From contig JAFGDN010000090.1 in the NCBI GenBank assembly GCA_016932095.1, positions 1 through 33,442 of the forward strand: 33,442 bases of DNA, given 5' to 3'. A program made the position numbers and the translations under genes. The number at the start of each line of letters is the position of its first letter. Position 1 is the first letter of the stretch. The DNA comes from Sedimentisphaerales bacterium (GTDB taxonomy: Bacteria; Planctomycetota; Phycisphaerae; Sedimentisphaerales; Anaerobacaceae). The notes beneath the pieces were generated by a model, which searched no databases, had not been told where the DNA came from, and saw only the letters and a list, made by a program, of their open reading frames with translations. Below, one piece after another: positions 7,362 through 16,422 of this stretch.

Positions 7362-7415
7362 AGGCGAGCAACCCGTTGCCTGTCAAAACCGATACCTTGA
7401 ATCGAGGGAAAAAGA

Positions 7416-9314
7416 ATGTGCGGAATAGTGGCGTATCTGGGCAAAAAGACGGCACAGCCGATACTCATCGAAGGTCTCAAGCGTCTCGAATACCGGGGTT
7501 ACGACTCCGCGGGCGTGGCGCTGATGAGCGACGGCACAATCAAAGTCAAAAAAACAAGCGGCAGAATAAGCGCCCTCGAATCGATTCTCGACCTGCCCAA
7601 CAACAACGAGACAACAGGCCTAGGCCATACTCGCTGGGCGACCCACGGCCAGCCAAACCAGGTCAACGCGCACCCACACGCGGACTATACCGGCAAAATA
7701 GCGGTCGTCCACAACGGGATTATCGAAAACTACGCGACGCTGAAAACCTGGCTTCAAAACGAAGGGGTTACATTCGCGAGCGAGACCGATACCGAAGTTG
7801 CAGCAAATCTTATCGGGTATTTCTACGAAAAGTGCGGCGCGGGGGAGTCAGCATCACCGAGCGGCAAGGGAGGCGATGAGAACAAAAAGCCGGCGGGTCA
7901 AAACCGGTTCGAATGGGCGGTTCAGCGGGCGCTACGCGAGGTCCACGGCACATACGGATTCGGGATACTTTGCGCGGACTGCCCCGGTATGCTCATCGGG
8001 GCCAAAAAGGGAAGCCCCCTGATTTTAGGCGTCGGGGACGGGGAATACATACTGGCCTCTGACGCCGCAGCCATCGTCGAGCATACCACCCGCGCGGTTT
8101 ACCTTGCGGACAATGAAATGGTTACCGTAAGCGCCGGCGGCTTTTACACCAAGACCATAAACAACGTCGCCGTGACCAAGCAACTGCAGGACATCGAATT
8201 TTCCCTCGAGCAGATAGAGCTCGACGGATTTACACACCATATGCTCAAGGAAATCTTCGAGCAGCCAAAAGCGCTATCCACCTGTATGGGGGGCAGGGTT
8301 GACGTCAATAACAACAAAATCCGCTTAGGGGGCATCGAGGAATACTTTCGAGAGCTGACGCGTGCGCGGCGGCTGATTATCACGGCCTGCGGAACGGCCT
8401 TTCACGCGGGAGTTGTCGGCGAATTTCTTTTCGAGCAGCTTGCGAGGATACCCACTGAAACCGAATACGCCAGCGAATTTCGCTACCGCAACCCGATAAT
8501 CGAAGACGGCACGGTCGTATTGGCGATAAGCCAGTCGGGCGAGACAGCCGACACGTTAGCGGCCGTCGAACAGGCAAAAGAGCGGGGCGCAACCGTTCTG
8601 GGCATAGTCAACGTCGTCGGCTCGACGATAGCCAGGACAACCGACGCGGGTGTATATCTGCACGTAGGCCCTGAAATCGGCGTGGCCAGCACCAAGGCGT
8701 TTACCGGGCAGGTAACGGTGCTTACAATGCTTGCAATAGAGCTCAGCAGGAGAAGACATATCTCTACCGACGAAGCGTCAAGATACATCAGGGAGCTCAG
8801 CGAGATACCGGACAAGATATCCCGTATTCTCGAACAATCGGAGCACATCAAAAAAATCGCCGAATCCAACCTCGACAAGAACAACTGGCTGTTTTTGGGC
8901 CGGGGCGTAAACTACCCCGTAGCGCTGGAGGGCGCTTTAAAGCTCAAGGAGATAAGCTATATTCACGCCGAGGGGCTTCCGGCGGCGGAAATGAAACACG
9001 GGCCGATTGCCCTGATTGTGGACGGTATGCCGGCGGTTTTTATCGCAACGGCAGGCCCGCAATACGAAAAAATCATCGGCAACATAATGGAGGTTCGCGC
9101 ACGCGGGGGTAAAACCATCATCGTCGCAACCGAGGGCAACGACCATATCAGACAATACGCCGACTGCCTGATAACCATACCTGATGCGCCGGAATTATTG
9201 CAGCCGATGCTTACGGTCATACCGCTTCAGCTATTAGCTTACCACGCCGCAGTCCTCAGGGGTCACGACGTTGACAAACCGAGAAACCTGGCGAAAAGCG
9301 TAACAGTCGAATAA
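7416..9314 (+). CDS. glmS: glutamine--fructose-6-phosphate aminotransferase (isomerizing)
   Basis: A 632-residue enzyme that makes glucosamine-6-phosphate from fructose-6-phosphate and glutamine, the first step towards UDP-GlcNAc for cell-wall and lipopolysaccharide precursors. The class II glutaminase domain begins MCGIVAYLG, with Cys2 as the N-terminal nucleophile after Met removal, and has RLEYRGYDSAG and GHTRWATHG. Two SIS domains follow, with ISQSGETADTLAA and the C-terminal DKPRNLAKSVTVE. It is about 20 residues longer than the E. coli enzyme, mainly from a low-complexity insert near residues 143-165 (GESASPSGKGGDENKK). GAGGG sits eight bases before the ATG. The gene stands alone, divergent from hisH. 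Confidence 0.97.
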   Translation: MCGIVAYLGKKTAQPILIEGLKRLEYRGYDSAGVALMSDGTIKVKKTSGRISALESILDLPNNNETTGLGHTRWATHGQPNQVNAHPHADYTGKIAVVHNGIIENYATLKTWLQNEGVTFASETDTEVAANLIGYFYEKCGAGESASPSGKGGDENKKPAGQNRFEWAVQRALREVHGTYGFGILCADCPGMLIGAKKGSPLILGVGDGEYILASDAAAIVEHTTRAVYLADNEMVTVSAGGFYTKTINNVAVTKQLQDIEFSLEQIELDGFTHHMLKEIFEQPKALSTCMGGRVDVNNNKIRLGGIEEYFRELTRARRLIITACGTAFHAGVVGEFLFEQLARIPTETEYASEFRYRNPIIEDGTVVLAISQSGETADTLAAVEQAKERGATVLGIVNVVGSTIARTTDAGVYLHVGPEIGVASTKAFTGQVTVLTMLAIELSRRRHISTDEASRYIRELSEIPDKISRILEQSEHIKKIAESNLDKNNWLFLGRGVNYPVALEGALKLKEISYIHAEGLPAAEMKHGPIALIVDGMPAVFIATAGPQYEKIIGNIMEVRARGGKTIIVATEGNDHIRQYADCLITIPDAPELLQPMLTVIPLQLLAYHAAVLRGHDVDKPRNLAKSVTVE

Positions 9315-9320
9315 TCACGG

Positions 9321-9362
9321 ATGACGGAAGACAGATGACGGAAGACAGAGGACAGAGGACGG
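9321..9362. repeat. short tandem repeats around the prepilin start
   Basis: ATGACGGAAGACAG occurs twice in tandem (9321-9334 and 9335-9348) and is followed by two seven-base units, AGGACAG and AGGACGG (9349-9362). The second 14-base unit supplies the ATG of the prepilin-like gene, and the repeats encode its first residues TEDRGQRTE. Confidence 0.8.
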
Positions 9363-10075
9363 AAAAGCCAGTAATCGGTCTTCCGGGCTTTAGTTTAATC
9401 GAGCTGCTTGTCGTTATATCGATAATCGCGGCGGCGCTGGCGATACTTATGCCGGGACTTGGAAAGGCAAGGTCGGTCGCGAGACGAACCGGTTGCGCCT
9501 CAAACCTTCGTCAAATCGACGTCGCAATAAGCTCATACCTCAACTCAAACGACGATAAATATCCCGCCGCCCAGGACCCGCTATACCCCAACATCTGGCT
9601 GTGGATGGGCCGCGGCTGGAGGGGTTTTATATCGCCGCATCTCGGCGGGAACATTGACGCCAATAATCCATCGGTGCTTCTATGCCCGGCAGACCGCACC
9701 GAGCCAAACAGATTTGAGCAGACAAGCTATTCATACTCAATGGCCCTCTATCATAGTCCAGAGCAAATCGACGATATGAACAGCATCCAGCACGCTTACA
9801 ATCCGGCGTTAGTAAAGCCATCCATCGGACAAAAATGCGTAAACGTCGCAAATCCCGCCGGGAAAATAATTATCGGTGAATGGTACAGCAATCACAGGCC
9901 CATCATGCAGGGAAATGACCCCGGCTGGTGGGGATTAACGGGCCAGCGAAATTTTTTATTTGCTGACGGCCAGGTGAAATTCCTTAAAGCCGTGGACATT
10001 CGCACAGCCAACGATGGTAATCCCAACCCCAACCTGACAAAAAACGGCATAAAAGGCACCGACTGGCCGAAGTAA
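9335..10075 (+). CDS. type IV prepilin-like protein (type II secretion pseudopilin family)
   Basis: A 246-residue protein with a class III leader: PGFSLIELLVVISIIAAALAILMPGLGKARSVAR. Prepilin peptidase should cleave after Gly18 and methylate the new Phe; Glu+5 is present. The next segment, CASNLRQIDVAISSYLNSNDDKYP, and the C-terminal GQRNFLFADGQVKFL are typical of the large planctomycete pseudopilin-like families (DUF1559-like and relatives). Function is probably in an envelope pilus-like or secretion assembly, but dozens of such proteins per genome make the role unclear. The start lies in a tandem repeat with GGAAG five bases upstream. It follows glmS by 20 bases, which may mean co-transcription by position only. 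Confidence 0.85.
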   Translation: MTEDRGQRTEKPVIGLPGFSLIELLVVISIIAAALAILMPGLGKARSVARRTGCASNLRQIDVAISSYLNSNDDKYPAAQDPLYPNIWLWMGRGWRGFISPHLGGNIDANNPSVLLCPADRTEPNRFEQTSYSYSMALYHSPEQIDDMNSIQHAYNPALVKPSIGQKCVNVANPAGKIIIGEWYSNHRPIMQGNDPGWWGLTGQRNFLFADGQVKFLKAVDIRTANDGNPNPNLTKNGIKGTDWPK

Positions 10076-10122
10076 TTATCCGGCTGGGGTTTTCCGCCAC
10101 TGATTGCCGATATTCAAAAGTG

Positions 10123-10611
10123 ATGGCAACTCATAATCAAATAAGCCGCAAGAGCACAAGCGCACAAGTCGGCGGTCACAAGTGTAAAAATCAAGCGCTG
10201 CTGTGTTTCTGTGCTCTTTGGCTTTTATTGGCCGGCTGCAAGGACGACGGGAAGAAAGAGGCGCTCGCGGAAGCGGCGAAGGCAAGGGCCGAGGCCGTTA
10301 AGCTCAAAGCCGAGATTATCCGGCTCGAAGGCCAAAGAAGCAACCTCATATACAGACTTCAAGCCAACGAACTGGAAAAGGAAACCATCACAGAACAGCT
10401 TCACCAGCTCTTCGACGAGCAAGACATTTTCTTTGAGGAAGCACACGAGACGCAAAAAGAGATTGAGGACCTCGAAAAGAAGTTAGCGGAACAGACCAAA
10501 AAGGCGGCGGAGCTTGAGAAGCAGGTCGAGCAGCTAAAAGCCGTCATTCGCGAGCTCCAGTCAACAACCGGACATTCCGCCGAGGATGAGCAGTTAAAAG
10601 AGGAAATTTAG
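10123..10611 (+). CDS. coiled-coil lipoprotein
   Basis: A predicted 162-residue protein. An unusually long polar N-terminus (about 22 residues) precedes a hydrophobic segment and the lipobox LAGC (ALLCFCALWLLLAGCKDDG). After the lipidated cysteine the rest is almost entirely charged heptad-like sequence from about residue 45 to 150 (EALAEAAKARAEAVKLKAEI ... LEKKLAEQTKKAAELEKQVEQL), a long coiled coil. It should sit as a rod on the periplasmic face of a membrane. The ATG at 10123 is preferred to the GTG just before it; the ribosome site is weak. It converges on the bat operon with 16 bases between stops. The family was not recognised. Confidence 0.75.
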   Translation: MATHNQISRKSTSAQVGGHKCKNQALLCFCALWLLLAGCKDDGKKEALAEAAKARAEAVKLKAEIIRLEGQRSNLIYRLQANELEKETITEQLHQLFDEQDIFFEEAHETQKEIEDLEKKLAEQTKKAAELEKQVEQLKAVIRELQSTTGHSAEDEQLKEEI

Positions 10612-10627
10612 CAGGATAAAGCCACCG

Positions 10628-11443
10628 TTAAATAATCTCGGCGCCGGACTGGGGAATCCAGCCGTCGCTGCCGTCGGCGAGCTTGATGTGAAACCAGCCG
10701 GTGCGACGCTCAATGAGGTCAAATTCAGTGCCTGCGTGCAGGGGCTGCTTGAAACTGGGCGGGTAATTGTGGCCGTCGCCCTGATAGGCGACAGCTTCAG
10801 GGGCAATTATCACGCCGGACAGATTGGCGCCGTTTTGATAACTTTCGACGAGAATCGAGCCGAAGAAACACACAAAAAAGATTATAGAAACGACAGCAAT
10901 CGTTGTTAATGACGCCCGGCGGCCAAACCAAATTGCCGCGGTCAAAGCGAGGCAAAAGCCCGCGAAGGCAATACAGGCAAGAGTAAACCTGGTCCTGACG
11001 GAAAAATCGTAATGCCAGAAAGCGAGCGTCCGAAGGATTCGTTTTTCGGTCTTTATCTCGACCTTATCGACTCTCCTGCCTCGTGCAAAGGCGAGATTTT
11101 TCCGGATATCCGAATCGGAGCTGTCTAATTTTTCTGCCCTTCGATAATTGAGAATCGCCCTGCCGATATCATCCCGCAGCAAGTAAGCATTTGCGAGATT
11201 GTAATACAGCTTAGGGTTTCTGACGCGGCCATTCTGAATGATTTTTTCATATCCGAGAATTGCTTTTTCATACAGGGCATTTGCCTTGGCGACATCATCA
11301 GTAACCGCATTTGCCCGGCGAAAGGCGTCGTTGGACTGGTAGAAAAGAGCGACGACCTGCTCTTTCGACAATTTTTCTTCAGCCGGCGCTTTTGCGGCAA
11401 TCAACAAACCAAACAAAATAACAAGCGACAGTCGAATATTCAT
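10628..11443 (-). CDS. batE: BatE-like TPR and SH3-domain protein
   Basis: A 271-residue membrane protein and last gene of the MoxR/Bat operon. It has a signal peptide (about 1-21), a TPR region (about 30-115, including NPKLYYNLANAYLLRDDIGRA), two membrane segments (about 145-165 and 172-195), and a C-terminal bacterial SH3 domain (ERRTGWFHIKLADGSDGWIP). This order is typical of BatE proteins, thought to scaffold other Bat proteins at the cytoplasmic membrane. Its ATG overlaps the end of batD by four bases, indicating translational coupling. Gene names follow the Bacteroides/Leptospira Bat scheme; the functional role (aerotolerance or envelope stress) is by analogy only. Confidence 0.85.
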   Translation of the reverse strand: MNIRLSLVILFGLLIAAKAPAEEKLSKEQVVALFYQSNDAFRRANAVTDDVAKANALYEKAILGYEKIIQNGRVRNPKLYYNLANAYLLRDDIGRAILNYRRAEKLDSSDSDIRKNLAFARGRRVDKVEIKTEKRILRTLAFWHYDFSVRTRFTLACIAFAGFCLALTAAIWFGRRASLTTIAVVSIIFFVCFFGSILVESYQNGANLSGVIIAPEAVAYQGDGHNYPPSFKQPLHAGTEFDLIERRTGWFHIKLADGSDGWIPQSGAEII

Positions 11444-13221
11444 AGTTTCGATTTTTTGTCAATAGTCCTGACAAAGCTGATAACGTTTTCAACCGCAGCG
11501 GCATCAAAACGCCGCCGGACGGGCGCATAACGCGAGGCCTCACAATCGCCGATGATATCCCTGAAACGGCCGGCCGATTCAGAATCGCCGGTATATGAAA
11601 CAATTACCTCGAAACAGTCGTCGGCGGTAAGCGACCCTGCAACCTTATCGAACCTGTCGCCGATATATTGCTTCATCGTTTCGGCGAGAATTTCAGGATT
11701 GCTCTGCAATTGCGCCGCTGAAATTTTCTTTAACCGGCCGACGGCCTTACCCGCGGCGCGGCGTCTTCGCTTTTTCGCCTCCTGCCCGGGGGTCGTATGC
11801 AGCAGCGTCTTTGTTATGACGCTAACCATAAGCGCCGTCAGGGGCAGCCCCCAAATCGCCAGATAACCCGGCAATACCAGCGCCGGCAGGAGCGAGAAGC
11901 TGACATCCTGCAGACAATCCGGACCTTCATAATTCGCCGACAGGCCATACTTAACCGCCTCCACCTCCCTGCTCAGGGGCGAAAAATCCCGGCCCTCGAC
12001 GTCGGCGGTCGTCAGTATTTTCGTAGGCGATACTTCAAGCTTTATCGGTTCGGTTTTCGCGACGACATATTTACCCTGGTCGGCGTCAAAATAGGCAAGG
12101 GGTATTGACGGTATCTCGGTTACTTTGTCATTGGAGGCGCGTATTGTCTGCGTGAATAGCTTGAAGCCATTCTCGATTGTCGGCGAGGCCTTCTGCGAGG
12201 GTATTTTGAAGTTGTCGGCCAGGGCAGGTATCTGCTCAAGCCCCGGCCATTGAACGGGCTTTAGATATTCACCGCCGATTTTGATTGTCAGTGTGATGGG
12301 GTCGCCAACGCTGACTTCCGTCGGGCCGGCATCAGCCGAAATCGTGTATCGTCCGACCAGCCCGTAAAAGCCCTCCGGCACTTCCTGCTGAGGCAAAGGC
12401 AATACAGTTAATTTAAGGGGCTTCGCGTTTACCGCAAAACGTTTGTATTGGACGTTTCTTCCAAAAAAGTCGTCGAAGAATGCATCTCTCGAACGGGCGC
12501 GTCCTACCGCAACGTCAGCCGACACCGCAGCCGTGCCCAAATCAATTTCGCCTGTGCGTCTTGGTATGAGCACCTTGCTGAAAGTCAACATCACCGCCTG
12601 CCTGTTTCTGCGATTGACCCGATACTGCTTTGGCTGACCGGCGCCTTCGGGGTCTTCAACATAAAACGCGTCGCTGCTAAGGGCGGGAATATCAAACTGG
12701 TAATCGCCTATACCGGTATATATGTAGAATTTAACGGTCAAAACAACCGGCTGGCCCACGTAACATTTCTGCTCGGAGAGCGTTGTTTCAAGCTCAAGCT
12801 GGTCTGTCGTGCCCGGCTGAACGATATTCATTTCGACCGGATTGGTCTGGTATCTTGTGCCGTCAACCGTGACGGTAAGCGGGGGTATGCTTACGGGGCC
12901 TGCCTTAAAGGCGGTGAGCGTGTAATTCATCACATATCGTTTAATAACGTTGGTCGTTGTCCGGCCGTTGATAATGCTTATTGAAGTTTGAGAGGTGTTT
13001 CCGCCGCCTGCGCTTTGAGGATTGAACATCGCCAGCGGCGACAGGTCAACTTCGCCTGGCTGGTCGAAACCGTCTATGATTACCTGCAAAGTAAATGATT
13101 CGCCGGCGTAAATATCTTTGGATGCATCCACGCTGGCAAAAACCTTCACATCGGCCGCACCCGCGACCCCGACAAAAGTCATCGCAATCAATGCCAATAT
13201 GTAAATCCAGTATTTCAGCAT
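11440..13221 (-). CDS. batD: BatD-like membrane protein
   Basis: A 593-residue protein with a signal peptide (cleavage near GAA|DVKVFASVD), a long beta-rich periplasmic region of Ig-like folds (about 25-430; typical strings are IYAGESFTLQVIIDG, CYVGQPVVLTVKFYI and VSVGDPITLTIKIGG), one membrane segment around 445-470 and a cytoplasmic helical tail. Each Ig-like module begins with the 'xxVGxxxxLxxxI' pattern of the BatD family (oxygen-tolerance protein domain). BatD is thought to form a complex with the VWA proteins BatA and BatB. It begins one base after the stop codon of batC and overlaps batE by four bases. Confidence 0.9.
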   Translation of the reverse strand: MLKYWIYILALIAMTFVGVAGAADVKVFASVDASKDIYAGESFTLQVIIDGFDQPGEVDLSPLAMFNPQSAGGGNTSQTSISIINGRTTTNVIKRYVMNYTLTAFKAGPVSIPPLTVTVDGTRYQTNPVEMNIVQPGTTDQLELETTLSEQKCYVGQPVVLTVKFYIYTGIGDYQFDIPALSSDAFYVEDPEGAGQPKQYRVNRRNRQAVMLTFSKVLIPRRTGEIDLGTAAVSADVAVGRARSRDAFFDDFFGRNVQYKRFAVNAKPLKLTVLPLPQQEVPEGFYGLVGRYTISADAGPTEVSVGDPITLTIKIGGEYLKPVQWPGLEQIPALADNFKIPSQKASPTIENGFKLFTQTIRASNDKVTEIPSIPLAYFDADQGKYVVAKTEPIKLEVSPTKILTTADVEGRDFSPLSREVEAVKYGLSANYEGPDCLQDVSFSLLPALVLPGYLAIWGLPLTALMVSVITKTLLHTTPGQEAKKRRRRAAGKAVGRLKKISAAQLQSNPEILAETMKQYIGDRFDKVAGSLTADDCFEVIVSYTGDSESAGRFRDIIGDCEASRYAPVRRRFDAAAVENVISFVRTIDKKSKL

Positions 13222-13222
13222 A

Positions 13223-14323
13223 CTACCAGTCCTTATCGACCTTCTGGAATCCGGGGCTTTGCATTAATTGGCGCTGCTCCTTTTGGCGCTGCTCCTTTTC
13301 CAGGATTTCTTCGGCTGTCGCGTCAGGCGCCTCGACCTGCTCGGGCTGCTGCTGTGGTTGATTGGGTTCAGCCGGCTGATTCGGCTCCTGCTGCGCCTGC
13401 TGCTGCTCTTTTTGCTGCTGCTGCTGTTGCTGTCCTTTCTGCTCCGATAACTCCTTGAGCGCCTCTTCTATATTTTTGGCCGCCTCATCCTGCGATTTTT
13501 TTGCGTCCTCAGCGTCGGCCTTTTCTAATTTTTCCGAAGCGTCCTTCTGTTTTTCAACTGCCTTTTCCAGCTTTTCATCGGCTTTTCGACCCTGGTCATC
13601 CGGATTATTCGGGTCGGCCTGCTGCTGAAGCTTCTGCTTCATTTGCCCGGTGCGGTCTTTGAGCTGCGATTGCTGTTTTGCAATGTCGTTATAATCGGGG
13701 GATGGCTTTTGCTGTTCCTGCCCGGTTTTGTCGGCGAGGGCTTTTTGCTGTTCGAGAAGCTGCTTGAGATCTTCCTGATTTTGTTTTTGCTGCTGCTGCT
13801 GCTGTTTTTGCTGTTCTTTTTGCCTGTTAATCCGGTCAATGATGTCCTTGATGGTCAGGCGGGCGACCTCGATATTTTTCGCGGCGTTTTCATTTTCGGG
13901 ATTGATATCGAGCGTCTGTCTCCACCAGCCAACGGCCGTCTGCATATTTTCGAGGGCCTTCTGCAAATCAGAATCGAACAGCTTTTGCCCCTGGTTAAAG
14001 TAACTGTTGCCGAGATTATATTTGGCTTTTTCGACGAGGCGCATATCCCTGCTTTCGGCGGCCACGACCTTATAAAGGTCAATCGCCTGCTGAAGGTCAT
14101 CAAGCCGGTAATAGCTGTCGGCCTTGTTGAATTCCGGTTCGACGGCTTTCGGCGACTGCGTCAATGCACGCTCATATTCATCGAGGGATTCCTTGAACCG
14201 CCCCTGCCGGTATAACCTGTTGCCTTCATTTACAACCTTACCGACCGACTCGGCCCGCGCAGGCCGTGCCGTAACCACCGACAGAAATAAAAACACCGCT
14301 ATTTCAACTTTTTTTCCGCTCAC
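13223..14323 (-). CDS. batC: BatC-like TPR protein with Q/E-rich tail
   Basis: A 366-residue protein with a signal peptide (about 1-24), TPR repeats (about 28-150: VNEGNRLYRQGRFKESLDEY, AEPEFNKADSYYRLDDLQQA-like units and AKYNLGNSYFNQG) and a long charged, Gln-rich coiled region (about 160-335). The C-terminus ILEKEQRQKEQRQ ... FQKVDKDW resembles the conserved tail of BatC proteins. In related systems BatC binds the VWA partner BatB. The start is GTG and overlaps the last 20 bases of batB. Runs of Gln codons make a CTG/TTG-type microsatellite (about 13380-13436 and 13780-13815). The antisense strand has long hydrophobic open frames purely because of this composition. Confidence 0.87.
   Translation of the reverse strand: MSGKKVEIAVFLFLSVVTARPARAESVGKVVNEGNRLYRQGRFKESLDEYERALTQSPKAVEPEFNKADSYYRLDDLQQAIDLYKVVAAESRDMRLVEKAKYNLGNSYFNQGQKLFDSDLQKALENMQTAVGWWRQTLDINPENENAAKNIEVARLTIKDIIDRINRQKEQQKQQQQQQKQNQEDLKQLLEQQKALADKTGQEQQKPSPDYNDIAKQQSQLKDRTGQMKQKLQQQADPNNPDDQGRKADEKLEKAVEKQKDASEKLEKADAEDAKKSQDEAAKNIEEALKELSEQKGQQQQQQQKEQQQAQQEPNQPAEPNQPQQQPEQVEAPDATAEEILEKEQRQKEQRQLMQSPGFQKVDKDW
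13380..13436. repeat. trinucleotide (Gln-codon) microsatellite in batC
   Basis: Repeats of CTG/TTG on the plus strand, which are CAG/CAA codons on the coding strand, encode polyglutamine in the tail of the BatC-like protein. A second, shorter tract lies at about 13780-13815. Such tracts can change length by slippage without shifting the frame. Confidence 0.6.
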
Positions 14324-15317
14324 TTATCAAAACCTCACAAATTAAAAACACGATTCCAATGGCAATAAATATCTGGAACCTCTCATCATAAGCAATCATA
14401 GTCGCCGATTCGAGCTCTCGCTTCCCGGCAGAATCCACGAGCTCCTTATAAATCTCGCCGAGGTCAAGCGTCGTTCCCGGCTCGACTCCCACGTATCTGC
14501 CGCCCTGTGTCGCGGCGGCAACCTTGCGAAGCGTATCGGCGTCGAGTTTCGACCACACCTCCTGCCCCTTATATTTCAAGAACGTCTTTTGCCCATCGGG
14601 GCCGGTAATCGGTATTCGCGAACCCTCACTTTCATCGCCCAGTCCGATTGCTATTATCCTTATACCTTCAACCGCCGCTTTTTGGGCCGCTTCAACGGGG
14701 AAGCTGTCGTGGTCTTCTCCGTCGGTAATGATAATCAGGTCTCGAAATTCGCGCGACTGCTTGTCGAAGACGTCTTCCGTTGCCTTGCGTATGGCGTCGC
14801 CGATAGCCGTGCCGCCGCGTGTAGAGCTTTCCGTTGATATGTCAGCGAGAGCCATTCTAACGAAGGCATAGTCCTGTGTAAGGGGGCACTTGACGGTGCT
14901 GCTGCCGGCAAAGGTGATTATGGCGATTCTATCGCCGGTTAATTGTTCGAGCAGGTCGCCGATTGCTATTTTGGCCCGCTCGAGGCGGCTGGGCCTAATG
15001 TCTTCTGCCAGCATCGAACGGGAAGTATCGAGCAGAATCACAACGTCTCTGCCGCGGCTTTTTATTTCGAGAGGTCTTGCGTTCCATCTCGGCTGTGTAA
15101 GCGCAATTACGATTGCTATAAACGCAGAAATAACCATAAACGCCTTCAAAATTTGTCTTCTCAAGCTGACGGAAGTATTAATCTGTTTGAGCATTTCGAT
15201 ACTGGCCAAAACCTTTAACGCCGATGCCTTTTTCCAGAAACACCACAGGTATGCCGGCAGTAAAACCGCCGGTATCAAAAACAGCAGCCACAACGCCTTG
15301 TCGTTTCCAAGATTCAT
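14304..15317 (-). CDS. batB: BatB-like von Willebrand factor A membrane protein
   Basis: A 337-residue inner-membrane protein with membrane segments near 8-27 and 58-75, a VWA domain (about 90-285) and a C-terminal membrane segment (FQIFIAIGIVFLICEVLI). The MIDAS motif is D97-T-S-R-S101 with ITDGED further on; a phenotype with all metal ligands seems intact. VWA domains bind partners through a metal ion. The order batA-batB-batC is that of other Bat operons. There are 16 bases between its start and the end of batA. The MoxR partner encoded upstream is expected to remodel VWA complexes using ATP. Confidence 0.92.
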   Translation of the reverse strand: MNLGNDKALWLLFLIPAVLLPAYLWCFWKKASALKVLASIEMLKQINTSVSLRRQILKAFMVISAFIAIVIALTQPRWNARPLEIKSRGRDVVILLDTSRSMLAEDIRPSRLERAKIAIGDLLEQLTGDRIAIITFAGSSTVKCPLTQDYAFVRMALADISTESSTRGGTAIGDAIRKATEDVFDKQSREFRDLIIITDGEDHDSFPVEAAQKAAVEGIRIIAIGLGDESEGSRIPITGPDGQKTFLKYKGQEVWSKLDADTLRKVAAATQGGRYVGVEPGTTLDLGEIYKELVDSAGKRELESATMIAYDERFQIFIAIGIVFLICEVLISERKKS

Positions 15318-15333
15318 AAAATTATAAAATCCG

Positions 15334-16419
15334 TTACGGTATCTTCCTTAATATCGTGCAGCCGGCCAGTATTTCAGCGAGCAAAAACGCCAGCGCCGTA
15401 AACGTCCAGGGGCCGAACTTTTCGGCGTACTGGGTATATTGAACGGCCCTGACCTCGGTTTTTTCGAGCTTATCAATTTTTTCCATGATTTCGTGCAGCG
15501 CCTCGGCGTCATCAGCCCTGCCGTAGAAGCCGCCGGTGGTCTCGGCGATTGCCCTGAGCAGCGGCTCATCGAGGTCCTGCTCTGTCGGGATTTTGAAAGC
15601 GCCCATCATTGTCTGAATCGTCGTGAACGCCTGGCCTGAGCCGATGCCAACGGTGTAAATTTTTATGTCCCACTTTTTGGCGAGTCCCGCCGCCTGCATC
15701 GGGCCGTATTGGCCGGCGTTGTGCCGGCCGTCGGTGAGCAGTATGATTGCCTTGCTTTTGATTTTGAAGTCGTCTTTTTGTGAGACGCCGGCCTTTTCGG
15801 ACCCAATCCCGGCTTTTCTTTGCTTGAGTTCCTCTTCGGCTTTATGCAGTCGTGATGCGGCCAGGGCGAGGGCGTCGCCTATGGCCGTGCCGTCTTCGCT
15901 TCGCAGACGGACGATATCAGTCGTTTTCAAAAATTCCAGCAAAACGTTATGGCCGAGCACAAGCGGGCAAACGGTATCGGGATAACGCGCAAAAGTAACC
16001 AGGCCAAGCAGGTCTCCGCTCCTGCCTGCAAGCCCGCCTTTACCGCCGATTACAAAATCAGCGAGAACTTTTTTAAGGGCCTCGAGTCGATTCAATTTTT
16101 CGCCGTAGTAATCCATCTCGGCGCCCATACTGCCCGAATGGTCAACGACGATTTCTATGGCGACGCCCTCGGCGCTGATTTCCGAAAGCACCGTGCCTTT
16201 ACGGGGCCTGGCCAGTGCGATTATCAAAAGCGCCAGGCAGGCGAGCCGGGCAAAAACCAGCAACGGGCGCAAACGCAATCTCAATGAAACCGGGCAGTTC
16301 TGTACGGCATTGAGCGACGAGAACGTTACCGCGGCCGTGTTCTTTTTGCGAAAGCCAAGCCACCCCAGGACCGGGATTATCAAAAGCAACAACAATATCC
16401 ATGACGAATACAACTGCAT
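15334..16419 (-). CDS. batA: BatA-like von Willebrand factor A membrane protein
   Basis: A 361-residue membrane protein: two N-terminal hydrophobic segments (about 5-23 and 54-70), a VWA domain (about 88-315) with MIDAS D93-H-S-G-S97 and LLTDGRHNAG, and a C-terminal membrane segment (WTFTALAFLLAEILAGCTI). A charged insert (about 190-215, KAEEELKQRKAGIGSEKAG) is present between VWA strands. It is a paralogue of the BatB-like protein beside it. Its ATG begins three bases beyond the stop of the preceding lipoprotein gene, so both are probably translated from one message. Confidence 0.92.
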   Translation of the reverse strand: MQLYSSWILLLLLIIPVLGWLGFRKKNTAAVTFSSLNAVQNCPVSLRLRLRPLLVFARLACLALLIIALARPRKGTVLSEISAEGVAIEIVVDHSGSMGAEMDYYGEKLNRLEALKKVLADFVIGGKGGLAGRSGDLLGLVTFARYPDTVCPLVLGHNVLLEFLKTTDIVRLRSEDGTAIGDALALAASRLHKAEEELKQRKAGIGSEKAGVSQKDDFKIKSKAIILLTDGRHNAGQYGPMQAAGLAKKWDIKIYTVGIGSGQAFTTIQTMMGAFKIPTEQDLDEPLLRAIAETTGGFYGRADDAEALHEIMEKIDKLEKTEVRAVQYTQYAEKFGPWTFTALAFLLAEILAGCTILRKIP

Positions 16420-16422
16420 TTA

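Noticed and set aside
7300-7415. glmS ribozyme
   Set aside because: Known glmS ribozymes have a conserved core and lie in Gram-positive leaders; only a simple hairpin was seen.
13643-14215. Long plus-strand Leu/Phe-rich frame (190 codons)
   Set aside because: It is antisense to the Gln/Lys-rich coiled region of batC; the hydrophobic runs result from CTG/CTT-type complements of Gln and Lys codons. No start site and no family.
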